The position numbers were made by a program, and so were the translations under genes. Source: Chlorobiota bacterium (GTDB taxonomy: Bacteria > Bacteroidota > Bacteroidia > Bacteroidales > JAADJA01). Taken from it: 18,051 nucleotides of DNA. This document shows, piece by piece, positions 8,006 through 15,802 of the stretch. The notes beneath the pieces are model-generated. The model was not told where the DNA came from and ran no database searches. It was given only the letters and a program-made list of their open reading frames with translations. Each line of letters begins with the position of its first letter. Position 1 is the first letter of the stretch. The stretch lies in the NCBI GenBank assembly GCA_030592565.1, contig JAUVIX010000025.1:1-18051 (forward strand), given 5' to 3'.

Positions 8006-8050
8006 TTACCTCATTTATTACAGCATATTTATTAATAAAATTTAGAAATT

Positions 8051-9658
8051 TTGTACAGAATAGAATCCAAAATTGACACAAACTCGGCAGAATTCAAAAA
8101 GAACAGGGATGAATTCTTAAAGATATTAAAAGAGTACAAAGCCACTCTTCAAAGTGTGAAGCATGGAGCTTCAGAAAAGTCTGTCAGCCGTCACAAAAAA
8201 AGAGGCAAGTTGCTTGCCCGTGAAAGAATTGATCTGCTCATTGATCCAAATACCCCTTTTCTGGAAATATCTCCATTGGCAGCTTACGGGTATTACAACA
8301 ATCAGTTTCCTTCAGCAGGAATTGTAACGGGAATTGGTGTTGTTCATGGGAAAGAGGTGATGATAGTTGCCAATGATGCAACGGTAAAAGGTGGGACCTA
8401 TGTTAAGGAGACCATCAAAAAACATGTCAGGGCACAGCAAATTGCTATGGAAAACAGACTTCCTTCAATCTATATGGTTGATTCAGGTGGCATCTTCCTC
8501 CCGGAGCAGGCTGAGGTCTTTGCAGATCGTGATAACTTCGGAAGGTTTTTCTATAACCAGGCGAGGCTTTCAGCAATGAATATTCCACAAATTGCAATTG
8601 TAATGGGCTCTTGTACTGCTGGTGGTGCTTATGTACCTGCAATGAGTGATGAAACTATAATAGTTAAAAAGCAGGGGACTATCTTTATCGGTGGACCACC
8701 TCTTGTGAAAGCTGCAACAGGTGAAGTAGTTACACCTGAAGAACTCGGTGGTGCCGACGTACATACAGCCATTTCGGGTGTTGCCGATCATTATGCTGAA
8801 AACGATCGTCATGCTATTCAGATATGCCGCAATATTCTTGAAACAATTGAGCCGAAAGAAAAACAAACTTTAGATATCACACCAGTTGAAGAGCCTTTTT
8901 ATGATCCTGAAGAACTTTACGGAATAGCCCCGATTGACCTACGCAAGCCTGTTGATGTAAAAGAGATAATTGCGCGAATGGTTGACGGTAGCCGTTTTCA
9001 GGAGTTTAAAGCAAGATATGCTCCTACTCTGATAACTGGCTTTGCCAGGATTATGGGTTATCCTGTTGGAATAATTGGTAACAACGGTGTCTTATTTTCA
9101 GAATCAGCTTTAAAAGGTGCCCATTTTGTGGAATTGTGCAGTTCAAGGAATATCCCCATTCTGTTTTTGCAAAACATTACAGGTTTTATTGTAGGAAAAC
9201 AATATGAACACGGTGGTATTGCACGCGATGGAGCTAAATTCGTTCACGCTGTGGCTAATGCTGATGTGCCAAAATTTACGGTTGTGTTTGGCGGTTCATT
9301 CGGAGCTGGAAACTATGCTATGGCTGGCAGGGCTTATGATCCACGATTACTGTTTATGTGGCCTAATGCAAAAATCTCAGTTATGGGAGGCGAACAGGCA
9401 GCTGGAGTTCTGATACAGGTTAAGGAAGAACAACTTGCTGCTCGTGGGCAGGAGATGGACCCAACTGACAAGGAAAAACTGAAAACTGAAATCCTTGAAA
9501 AATACGAAAGGGAAGGAGCAGCCTATTACAGCACAGCCCGCTTGTGGGACGATGGAATTATAGACCCGGTTGATACACGTAAAATTATAGCAATGGGAAT
9601 CGCAGCTTCGCTGAACAAAAAGTTCCCGGAGACAAAGTATGGAATATTTAGAATGTAA
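8051..9658 (+). CDS. Methylcrotonyl-CoA carboxylase, carboxyltransferase (beta) subunit
   Basis: A 535-residue carboxyltransferase that moves the carboxyl group from biotin to 3-methylcrotonyl-CoA, giving 3-methylglutaconyl-CoA in leucine breakdown. The N-terminal carboxyltransferase half holds HKKRGKLLARERIDLLIDP (about 48-66) and the oxyanion loop GSCTAGGAY (186-194). The C-terminal half holds GAGNYAMAGRAYDPR and WPNAKISVMGGEQAA (about 418-450), the pattern of MCC-beta rather than propionyl-CoA carboxylase. The reading frame has no ATG before the conserved N-terminus and an in-frame stop at 8036-8038, so the TTG at 8051 is taken as the start; the resulting N-terminus matches family proteins well. 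The biotin carboxylase/carrier subunit is not in the window. A crotonase that would use the product follows after 45 nt. Confidence 0.88.
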   Translation: MYRIESKIDTNSAEFKKNRDEFLKILKEYKATLQSVKHGASEKSVSRHKKRGKLLARERIDLLIDPNTPFLEISPLAAYGYYNNQFPSAGIVTGIGVVHGKEVMIVANDATVKGGTYVKETIKKHVRAQQIAMENRLPSIYMVDSGGIFLPEQAEVFADRDNFGRFFYNQARLSAMNIPQIAIVMGSCTAGGAYVPAMSDETIIVKKQGTIFIGGPPLVKAATGEVVTPEELGGADVHTAISGVADHYAENDRHAIQICRNILETIEPKEKQTLDITPVEEPFYDPEELYGIAPIDLRKPVDVKEIIARMVDGSRFQEFKARYAPTLITGFARIMGYPVGIIGNNGVLFSESALKGAHFVELCSSRNIPILFLQNITGFIVGKQYEHGGIARDGAKFVHAVANADVPKFTVVFGGSFGAGNYAMAGRAYDPRLLFMWPNAKISVMGGEQAAGVLIQVKEEQLAARGQEMDPTDKEKLKTEILEKYEREGAAYYSTARLWDDGIIDPVDTRKIIAMGIAASLNKKFPETKYGIFRM

Positions 9659-9662
9659 TAAA

Positions 9663-9689
9663 CCTTTCAGGTTTTCAAAGCCTGTTAGG
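9663..9689. repeat. Imperfect palindromic element between the leucine genes
   Basis: The sequence folds as CCT, a TT/TT internal mismatch, CAGG with TTT, a three-base loop and the returning strand ending AGG. An alternative smaller hairpin (AAACCT/AGGTTT, 9660-9674) overlaps it and cannot form at the same time. It looks like a decayed copy of the CCTG/CAGG palindromes scattered between genes in Bacteroidota genomes (from memory). It has no U-run, so it is not a standard terminator, although it could affect transcript stability between the two genes. Confidence 0.4.
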
Positions 9690-9703
9690 ACTCTATAATA
9701 AAT

Positions 9704-10492
9704 ATGATATATAAAACCATAGAACTCGACAAAAAGGGATTTGTTACAACAATTTATCTCAACAGACCGGAAAAGCATAATGCTTTTGATGCTTTGATGA
9801 TTGAGGAATTAACCTCGATATATAGAGAGGTTGGTGAAATGGAGGACATTCGTATTGTAGTACTTAGGGGTAAAGGAAAATCCTTTTGTGCAGGTGCCGA
9901 CCTCAACTATATGAAAGACATTGCAAAATACGGATATAAAGAAAATTTCGAAGACGGGAAAAGACTTGCCACCCTTTTCAAAACAGTTTATTTTTGCCCA
10001 CATCCAACAATAGCTGTCGTTCATGGTGCTGCTTTTGGAGGTGCCAACGGTTTGCTCTCTGCCTGCGATATTGTTATTGCAGAACAAGATACAACCTTTG
10101 CTTTCAGCGAGGTAAAAATCGGTATCTCTCCTGCCACAATCGGCCCTTATGTTCTAAAGCGTATTGGTGAGTTTGGTGGAAAAGAGCTGATGATGACAGG
10201 TAAAAGGTTTAAAGGGAAAGAGGCCGAAAAGTTTGGGCTTGTCAACAAGGCGGTTTCATATGACGAAATCGAGAGGGTTTTACAGGATTATATTAAGCAA
10301 TTTATGACTTCTGCTCCAAAAGCAGCAGAGGCAACAAAAGCGATGATAAGTACATTAGTAAACGACCAAATGACAATAACGGATGCAATGGATTACACTG
10401 CCGATATAATAGCACGATTGAGGGCAGCTGACGAAGGGCAGGAGGGAATGGCAGCGTTCCTCGAAAAACGAAAACCCAATTGGGTAAAATAA
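9704..10492 (+). CDS. Enoyl-CoA hydratase, probably methylglutaconyl-CoA hydratase
   Basis: A 262-residue crotonase-fold enzyme of normal length, predicted to hydrate 3-methylglutaconyl-CoA to HMG-CoA, the step after the carboxylase encoded upstream. Motifs seen are RPEKHNAFD (21-29), the CoA-binding/oxyanion segment SFCAGADL (60-67), the second oxyanion loop HGAAFGGANGL (107-117) and SEVKIGISPATIGPYV (135-150), which carries the general catalytic glutamate at 136. The position of the first crotonase glutamate is occupied by the ANGL stretch (Asn115), as in several LiuC-like proteins, so a different chemistry cannot be excluded. The C-terminus ends with the usual crotonase Lys-Pro-x-Trp. The function is assigned largely from the neighbouring gene; a general enoyl-CoA hydratase is the alternative. 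Confidence 0.82.
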   Translation: MIYKTIELDKKGFVTTIYLNRPEKHNAFDALMIEELTSIYREVGEMEDIRIVVLRGKGKSFCAGADLNYMKDIAKYGYKENFEDGKRLATLFKTVYFCPHPTIAVVHGAAFGGANGLLSACDIVIAEQDTTFAFSEVKIGISPATIGPYVLKRIGEFGGKELMMTGKRFKGKEAEKFGLVNKAVSYDEIERVLQDYIKQFMTSAPKAAEATKAMISTLVNDQMTITDAMDYTADIIARLRAADEGQEGMAAFLEKRKPNWVK

Positions 10493-10584
10493 ACTCCAAA
10501 ACAGAAACAAATCTAAATGATAAATAGGTTCATCAATGTTTGAAATTTCTTCTTATTAACTCTTGTGCTTTGAGCACTCATTCA

Positions 10585-11469
10585 TTAACCAAGTTCTGCT
10601 TTCCCTGTCTCCATCTGCCTGTCAACCTTTTTGACCAATCCTTGGAGAACATTACCCGGGCCAACCTCAATAAACATATCAGCACCATCGGCAATCATAT
10701 TTTCAATCGTTTGAGTCCATCTAACGGGTGAAGTTAATTGGGCAATTAAATTTTCTTTTATTTTTTCAGGACTGGTTTCCGGTTTAGCATTTACATTCTG
10801 ATATACAGGACATACCGGAGGGTTAAAAAGAGTATTTTCAATTGCTTTTGCAAGTTCTACTCTGGCCGGCTCCATCAAAGGAGAGTGGAAAGCTCCCCCT
10901 ACTTTTAATTGTAGTGCTCTTCTTGCACCAGCTTCTTTCAGTTTCTCACAGGCGATATCAATTCCTTTTATCGAACCTGATATTACGAGCTGTCCGTGAC
11001 TATTATAATTTGCAGGAACAACTACTTCATCAATACCTTTCAAAACACTCTCAACAACCTCATCCTCTAGTCCGAGAATAGCTGCCATTGTTGAAGGTTC
11101 AGCTTCACAGGCGGCCTGCATAGCCATAGCACGTGCATAAACCAGCGTTAAACCATCCTCAAAAGAGAGCGCACCGGCAGTCACGAGAGCTGAAAACTCA
11201 CCAAGCGAGTGTCCTGCAACCATATCGGGCTGAAAATTATCACCAAGTTCGTGAGCAAGAATGACCGAATGTAGAAAAATTGCAGGTTGAGTTACTTTAG
11301 TCTGTCGCAACTCTTCGTCAGTACCGCTAAACATAATATCAGTTATTTTGTAACCAAGGATATCATTTGCCTTCTCAAATAACTCTTTTCCTGTCCGGGA
11401 GTTATCGAATAGATCTTTTCCCATACCAATAAACTGAGCACCCTGTCCGGGGAATATGTATGCTTTCAT
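10585..11469 (-). CDS. fabD: Malonyl-CoA:ACP transacylase
   Basis: A 294-residue cytosolic enzyme that moves the malonyl group from CoA to acyl carrier protein, supplying the extender unit for fatty-acid synthesis. It shows the N-terminal FPGQGAQ loop (6-12), the nucleophile motif GHSLGEFSA (86-94, Ser88), the malonyl-binding Arg113 and the catalytic histidine in GAFHSPLM (His195). Length and ends match bacterial FabD. A clear ribosome-binding sequence AAAAGGA (11477-11483) stands 7 nt before the ATG. It is a single gene here, divergent from the polysaccharide export pair and convergent with the crotonase gene. No other fab gene is nearby. Confidence 0.95.
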   Translation of the reverse strand: MKAYIFPGQGAQFIGMGKDLFDNSRTGKELFEKANDILGYKITDIMFSGTDEELRQTKVTQPAIFLHSVILAHELGDNFQPDMVAGHSLGEFSALVTAGALSFEDGLTLVYARAMAMQAACEAEPSTMAAILGLEDEVVESVLKGIDEVVVPANYNSHGQLVISGSIKGIDIACEKLKEAGARRALQLKVGGAFHSPLMEPARVELAKAIENTLFNPPVCPVYQNVNAKPETSPEKIKENLIAQLTSPVRWTQTIENMIADGADMFIEVGPGNVLQGLVKKVDRQMETGKAELG

Positions 11470-11489
11470 GTTTTTATCCTTTTAGGTTG

Positions 11490-11497
11490 CAAAAATA
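11490..11497 (-). promoter_or_regulatory. Predicted -7 element of fabD
   Basis: TATTTTTG on the minus strand matches TAnnTTTG exactly, but no clear TTTG is seen at the -33 distance. The predicted leader would be only about 15 nt, with the ribosome-binding sequence near its 5' end. Confidence 0.4.
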
Positions 11498-11530
11498 ACC
11501 ATTTTAATCTTTTGAATTAGTGTAAATTTT

Positions 11531-11564
11531 TTTTCGTCATTTTCATAAATATAGATTACTTTTG
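11531..11564 (+). promoter_or_regulatory. Predicted promoter of the polysaccharide export genes
   Basis: TACTTTTG at 11557-11564 matches the -7 element exactly. A TTTTCG at 11531-11536 stands in for the -33 TTTG at a 20-nt spacing. Transcription would start near 11571, leaving a leader of about 43 nt that contains a six-codon frame starting at the ATG at 11581 (MSNILN). No capsule-type leader or UpxY/NusG-like regulator gene is present. Confidence 0.55.
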
Positions 11565-11613
11565 CGGCTTGTTTTTGAGAATGAGTAACATATTGAATTA
11601 ATTTACTAATCAG

Positions 11614-12402
11614 ATGCGAAATCAAATTTCTATTTATTTAAAGCCTATCCTTGCAATTAGTGTTCTTGTATTGATGTTTTCATCCTGTGTTCCTATTAAA
11701 AAACAGGTGCTTATGCAAGTTCCGGAAGATGATTCGGCAAAGCAGGAGTATCTTAACGATAGAACATTGATGGATTACCATCTAAAATCAGGGAATAATC
11801 TTTATGTTAAAATAATGAGTGCAAATCAAGATGCCGATGATTTTTTTAATCCCGGTATTAGCACTTCTGGAAATATATATTATGATGCGGCAATTTACCT
11901 GACAAGTTATTCTGTTGATGATGAAGGATATGTTGAATTACCTTTTGTTGGTAAGATATTTGCCAAAGGAAAAACCATTGAAGAATTCAGTATTGATGTT
12001 TCAGAAGTCATTGGTGAGTATCTGAAAAAGACAATGGTTGTTGTTAAACTTGTGAATTACAATATAACTGTTGTTGGAGAAGTAAACAGAGCCGGACAAT
12101 ATAAGATTTATCAGGATAAGATAAATATTTTTGAAGTTCTTGGAATGGCCGGTGATTTTACAACTTATGCTAAAAGAGATGACGTTGTAATTGTAAGGCA
12201 TACCGAGAAAGGGTCAAAAGTTCATCATCTTGACCTTTTAAGTGATGATATACTGGAATCGGATTTTTACTACCTGATGCCGGATGATATAGTTTACGTA
12301 ATGCCATTGAAAGGAAAGAATTTTGCATATCAGATGTTCCCCTATGCCCTGATTATTTCATCAATCTCTTTAATACTTGTTATTTTTTCAATTTTAAAAT
12401 AA
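11614..12402 (+). CDS. Polysaccharide export outer-membrane lipoprotein (Wza family)
   Basis: A 262-residue lipoprotein that builds the outer-membrane exit channel for an exopolysaccharide or capsule. The signal peptide ends in lipobox MFSSC with Cys25. A polysaccharide export (Poly_export) domain spans about 50-130 (DEGYVELPFVGKIFAKGKT), and a SLBB domain follows at about 140-220 (VVGEVNRAGQYKIYQDKINIFEVLGMAG). The C-terminal helix (about 240-261) is hydrophobic; in the Wza family the last helix forms the outer-membrane pore. The co-polymerase gene follows after 10 nt. No glycosyltransferase, polymerase or flippase genes are visible, so the biosynthetic genes must lie elsewhere or beyond the right edge. 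Confidence 0.9.
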   Translation: MRNQISIYLKPILAISVLVLMFSSCVPIKKQVLMQVPEDDSAKQEYLNDRTLMDYHLKSGNNLYVKIMSANQDADDFFNPGISTSGNIYYDAAIYLTSYSVDDEGYVELPFVGKIFAKGKTIEEFSIDVSEVIGEYLKKTMVVVKLVNYNITVVGEVNRAGQYKIYQDKINIFEVLGMAGDFTTYAKRDDVVIVRHTEKGSKVHHLDLLSDDILESDFYYLMPDDIVYVMPLKGKNFAYQMFPYALIISSISLILVIFSILK

Positions 12403-12412
12403 GTAAATAAAC

Positions 12413-14902
12413 GTGGAAAATAATTTTACAGAATTACAACAGGAAGAATCTTTTGATTATAAAGCGCTGTTTTTTAAGTTATACAGATATTGGTATTTCT
12501 TTATACTTACCATTTTTATAGCTCTGTTAATTGCGTTCCTATTCAATAAATATACAAAACCGATTTATGAGGTTAAAACAACGGTCTTAATAAATGACAC
12601 CAAGGGCGGAGAAATGGATGCGCAATCCCTTATGGGGTTTGGTTTTATGAATAGTCAGCAAAATGTGGAAAATGAAATCGGGAAACTTCAATCCTACACA
12701 TTGGTAAATGAGGTTGTCAGAGATTTAGATCTATATATTGCATATTTCAGGGAGGAGAATTTTATTACCAAGGAACTTTATAAAGACAATCCTTTTGTTC
12801 TTGTTTTTGATTCAGCTCATCTGCAACCAATAAATCTCAAGTTTAAAATTACGATTCTGAATAATAAATCATTTACTCTGGAAGCAGAAGGTAAAAACAT
12901 TAAACTGTACAATTATAAAGAATATGAGGTTTATAAAAATCCTGGGAAAGAGAATGAAGTTAATGTTTTAATCGACAGTACATTTTCATTCGGACAAAGA
13001 ATAATAGACAAAAATTATAATTTTAAGATTCTATTAAATGAAAGCTACAATCCTGAAACAGATAGTGATGTAAGTTTCTTCTTTATTTTTAATAATCCTG
13101 ATAAACTGACTAAACAGTTTCAGGCTTTTGAAATAGAACCCATTAAAGAGGAATCATCAATTCTTAAAATTACATTAAAGGGTAATAATGTCAATAAATC
13201 TATTGATTTTTTAAATAAACTTACTGAGGTATATCTTTCCAGAAACCTTGAGAAAAAAAATCGTGCTGCTGAAAATACTGTTCTTTTTATTAATTCACAG
13301 CTTGGTATCATTTTAGACTCTCTTAATTATGCAGAGCAGTCGTTACAGGATTTCAGAACCAACAAAAAGGTTATGAATCTTGATTTTCAGGCTACACAAC
13401 TTTTTGAACAGTTGAAAGACCTTGAGGGTGACAAAGCAATGCTTACACTTAAGAATAAATATTACATAACGTTAAAGAATTATATCGAAGAAAATAAGGG
13501 ACTTGAAGATGTTCTTATTATCCCTTCTTCACTTGGTATTGACGATCCTTTGTTAAATGACCTGACAAAAGAGCTTACAAATGCATATTCCGAAAAGCAG
13601 GAAAAACTTCTCTTTACGACTTCAAAAAGCCCTGGTGTTATTATGATGAAACAAAAGATAGAAATGATAGAAGCTACTTTACTGGAAAATCTAAAAAATA
13701 TACTTAAGAATTCACAAATTGCAATTGGCGATATAAATGAGAGAATAAATGAACTTGAGGGCAAAGTAAAGAATCTTCCTTCAACACAAAGGCAGTTGCT
13801 TGGTATTGAGAGAAAATTTAAACTTAGTGATAATTTGTATAACTATCTTTTGGAGAAACGCTCGGAAGCTCAGATTACTAAAGCTTCTAATGAGCCGGAT
13901 AATGAAATTATTGACATTGCTAGAGATTCAGGAGATGCCCCTGTTTTTCCAAAAAAGAGCCTGAACTTTGTAATTGCAATTATTCTTGGAATTGTTTTGC
14001 CGGTTGTTTATATTCTTGGGAAAGATTATTTCAATGATAGTATTGTTGAGCGAAAAGATGTTGAGAATATTACTAAATATCCTATTATCGGGCATATAAT
14101 TCACAGTAACAGAGATACTCAGGCAGTTGTTGCCGAATCTCCAAAATCGTCAATTGCCGAATCGTTCCGTTCAATCAGGACAAACCTGCAGTTTTTAGGT
14201 CAGGGTACTGACGATAAACAGACTATACTTATAACCTCTGATATGGTAAGTGCCGGTAAGACTTTTACAGCAATAAACCTTGCATCCATCTTTGCGCTTT
14301 ATGGTAAAAAGACTGTTCTTTTAGGTTTCGACTTGAGAAAGCCTAAGATATATAAGGATTTTGGTTTGAAAAATATTGAAGGTATTAGTTCGTATCTTAT
14401 TAATAAAAGTGAGTTTGAGGATATTGTCCAGCATTCCCCAATTGAAAATCTGGATATTATTATGGCGGGTCCTGTGCCTCCGAATCCTGCTGAGCTTATA
14501 GCATCGAAGAAAACAGATTTGATGTTTGAAAAAATAAAAGAGAGATATGATTATGTAATTCTTGATACTCCTCCTGTTGGCTTGGTTACTGATGCTTTCC
14601 TTCTTATGAAATATGCGGATTCCAATATATTCGTTGTAAGACAAAATTATACTAACAAAAAAGTTTTTGGCTCTATTATGGGCGATCTTGAGAAGCGAGA
14701 CCTTAAGAATATCAGTATCCTGATTAATGATGTTAAACTAACTAAAAGCTCATACGGTTATGGATATGGCTACGGATATGGCTACGGATATGGCTACGGA
14801 TATGGCTACGGGTATGGTTATGGATATGGCTACGGATATTACTCTGATGATAAGGCCCAGGAGAAGGATTCAACTATGAAGCGAATCTTTAAAAACACGT
14901 AA
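12413..14902 (+). CDS. Wzc-type polysaccharide co-polymerase and tyrosine autokinase
   Basis: An 829-residue inner-membrane protein that controls chain length and export of a surface polysaccharide together with the Wza homologue upstream. In order it has an N-terminal Wzz domain with TM1 (about 28-50), a long periplasmic coiled-coil region, a GNVR-like segment before TM2 (about 518-540), then a cytosolic BY-kinase. The kinase has Walker A SAGKT (613-617), Walker A' FDLRKP with Asp640 and Walker B VILDTPP with Asp718. The C-terminal tail is fourteen Tyr-Gly pairs followed by YY (781-810), the cluster that is autophosphorylated in this family. The start is GTG at 12413; the next in-frame Met is inside the Wzz domain, so the GTG is needed. 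Fused kinase and co-polymerase is the usual Gram-negative form. Confidence 0.93.
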   Translation: MENNFTELQQEESFDYKALFFKLYRYWYFFILTIFIALLIAFLFNKYTKPIYEVKTTVLINDTKGGEMDAQSLMGFGFMNSQQNVENEIGKLQSYTLVNEVVRDLDLYIAYFREENFITKELYKDNPFVLVFDSAHLQPINLKFKITILNNKSFTLEAEGKNIKLYNYKEYEVYKNPGKENEVNVLIDSTFSFGQRIIDKNYNFKILLNESYNPETDSDVSFFFIFNNPDKLTKQFQAFEIEPIKEESSILKITLKGNNVNKSIDFLNKLTEVYLSRNLEKKNRAAENTVLFINSQLGIILDSLNYAEQSLQDFRTNKKVMNLDFQATQLFEQLKDLEGDKAMLTLKNKYYITLKNYIEENKGLEDVLIIPSSLGIDDPLLNDLTKELTNAYSEKQEKLLFTTSKSPGVIMMKQKIEMIEATLLENLKNILKNSQIAIGDINERINELEGKVKNLPSTQRQLLGIERKFKLSDNLYNYLLEKRSEAQITKASNEPDNEIIDIARDSGDAPVFPKKSLNFVIAIILGIVLPVVYILGKDYFNDSIVERKDVENITKYPIIGHIIHSNRDTQAVVAESPKSSIAESFRSIRTNLQFLGQGTDDKQTILITSDMVSAGKTFTAINLASIFALYGKKTVLLGFDLRKPKIYKDFGLKNIEGISSYLINKSEFEDIVQHSPIENLDIIMAGPVPPNPAELIASKKTDLMFEKIKERYDYVILDTPPVGLVTDAFLLMKYADSNIFVVRQNYTNKKVFGSIMGDLEKRDLKNISILINDVKLTKSSYGYGYGYGYGYGYGYGYGYGYGYGYGYGYYSDDKAQEKDSTMKRIFKNT
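14753..14842 (+). repeat. 12-bp tandem repeat encoding the Tyr-Gly tail of Wzc
   Basis: Four perfect consecutive copies of GGATATGGCTAC (14762-14809) are followed by one diverged copy (14810-14821) and another perfect copy (14822-14833), with related TAC/TAT-GGN codons on both sides. Each unit is in frame and encodes GYGY, so gain or loss of units would change the number of tyrosines in fours-of-residues steps without a frameshift. Confidence 0.9.
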
Positions 14903-14932
14903 TAACTAATTTTGGTTTCAAATTATTAATGC

Positions 14933-14952
14933 TCCAAGTGTCCACGCTTGGA
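14933..14952. terminator. Bidirectional hairpin between wzc and cysQ
   Basis: TCCAAGTG, loop TCCA and CGCTTGGA form an 8-bp stem with one G-T pair and a 4-nt loop, between two convergent genes. It stands 30 nt after the wzc stop and 16 nt after the cysQ stop. The flanks are AT-rich but lack a long T-run, so it may be an imperfect intrinsic terminator for both directions. Confidence 0.6.
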
Positions 14953-14968
14953 ATATTATAATACATAA

Positions 14969-15802
14969 CTATCTTGTAACCAGAAACCAGGGATTCAGCA
15001 GATTTTCTTTATTATAGACAACAGGATTGTCTGTTTCACGATTTATAACCTCGCCACCGGCATATTTTACAATTGCATGGCCTGCAGCGGTATCCCATTC
15101 CATTGTTGGTGCAAAACGAGGATAGACGTCTGCATAACCTTCGGCAACCAGACATATTTTAAGTGAGCTGCCTTTTGGTATTATTTCAATATTGCTATGC
15201 TCTTTCTCCAGCTCTTTAATAAAATTCTCTGTTTCCTTAGTCATATGCGATTTACTCCCCATTATCCTGAAAACATCACCATTATTTGCAACTGGTAGCA
15301 TTTTCCCCAACTTCAGAAGAACATCCATATCAGTTGTAAATTTACCTTTCTCCATAGAAATATCCCCAACTTTAACAGCTCCGGTCAATTCAGATGCAAA
15401 AAAGAGGTCCCTTAAAACCGGAGCTACAACAACACCAAGCACAGGTGTATCATTGTGTATAAGAGCTATATTCACTGTAAATTCACCATTTCTCTTCACA
15501 AATTCCTTTGTCCCGTCAAGGGGGTCAACCATCCAGAAATATTCCCACATTTTCCTCTCACTGTAAGGAATATCTCTTCCCTCTTCGCTTAGAATCGGAT
15601 ACTCTGTTTTTTCAAGATAAGACTCAATAATCTTGTTTGCATTAGTATCAGCAAGAGTTAGTGGTGATTTATCATCTTTAAATTCGACATCAAACTCATT
15701 ATTATAAATTTCGCAGACTGCACTTCCTGCTTCAACTCCGGCACGAATAGCGACTTCCAGTAATTCTTTCATTTTTTCGTTTTTCATTTTTTCAATTATC
15801 AT
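14969..15802 (-). CDS. cysQ: 3'(2'),5'-bisphosphate nucleotidase
   Basis: A 277-residue magnesium-dependent phosphatase of the inositol monophosphatase superfamily. It removes the 3' phosphate from PAP (and PAPS), clearing the by-product of sulfotransferases and PAPS reductase. Metal-site motifs are complete: SEEG (72-75), VDPLDGTKEF (92-101) and MEWDTAAGHAI (234-244, Asp237). The ATG at 15802 overlaps the permease stop by one base (TAATG), which suggests coupled translation. Downstream ATGs at codons 6 and 11 are alternative starts, and codon 11 gives an N-terminus closer to other CysQ proteins. Its place in a unit with a sulfate-type permease and opposite cysC supports PAP removal over an inositol role. 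Confidence 0.92.
   Translation of the reverse strand: MIIEKMKNEKMKELLEVAIRAGVEAGSAVCEIYNNEFDVEFKDDKSPLTLADTNANKIIESYLEKTEYPILSEEGRDIPYSERKMWEYFWMVDPLDGTKEFVKRNGEFTVNIALIHNDTPVLGVVVAPVLRDLFFASELTGAVKVGDISMEKGKFTTDMDVLLKLGKMLPVANNGDVFRIMGSKSHMTKETENFIKELEKEHSNIEIIPKGSSLKICLVAEGYADVYPRFAPTMEWDTAAGHAIVKYAGGEVINRETDNPVVYNKENLLNPWFLVTR

Noticed and set aside
10474..10485. Perfect 12-bp palindrome ACCCAATTGGGT at the end of the hydratase gene
   Set aside because: It lies in codons for the conserved Lys-Pro-x-Trp tail and has no loop, so it is probably chance.
10565..10577. Hairpin GTGCT-TTG-AGCAC between the hydratase gene and fabD
   Set aside because: Only a 5-bp stem with a 3-nt loop and no T-run on either side; too weak to call a terminator.
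11581..11601. Six-codon leader frame before the polysaccharide export genes
   Set aside because: Such short frames are expected by chance in AT-rich leaders and no regulatory codons or alternative hairpins are visible.
14237..14263. Walker A motif of Wzc seems to lack the first glycine (TSDMVSAGKT)
   Set aside because: Other BY-kinases also begin this loop with Ser, and the essential GKT is intact, so it is not evidence of a dead kinase.
15192..15566. Plus-strand open frame of 124 codons inside cysQ
   Set aside because: It is antisense to a complete cysQ with intact motifs and its translation is low-complexity Ser/Phe-rich, so it is a shadow frame.
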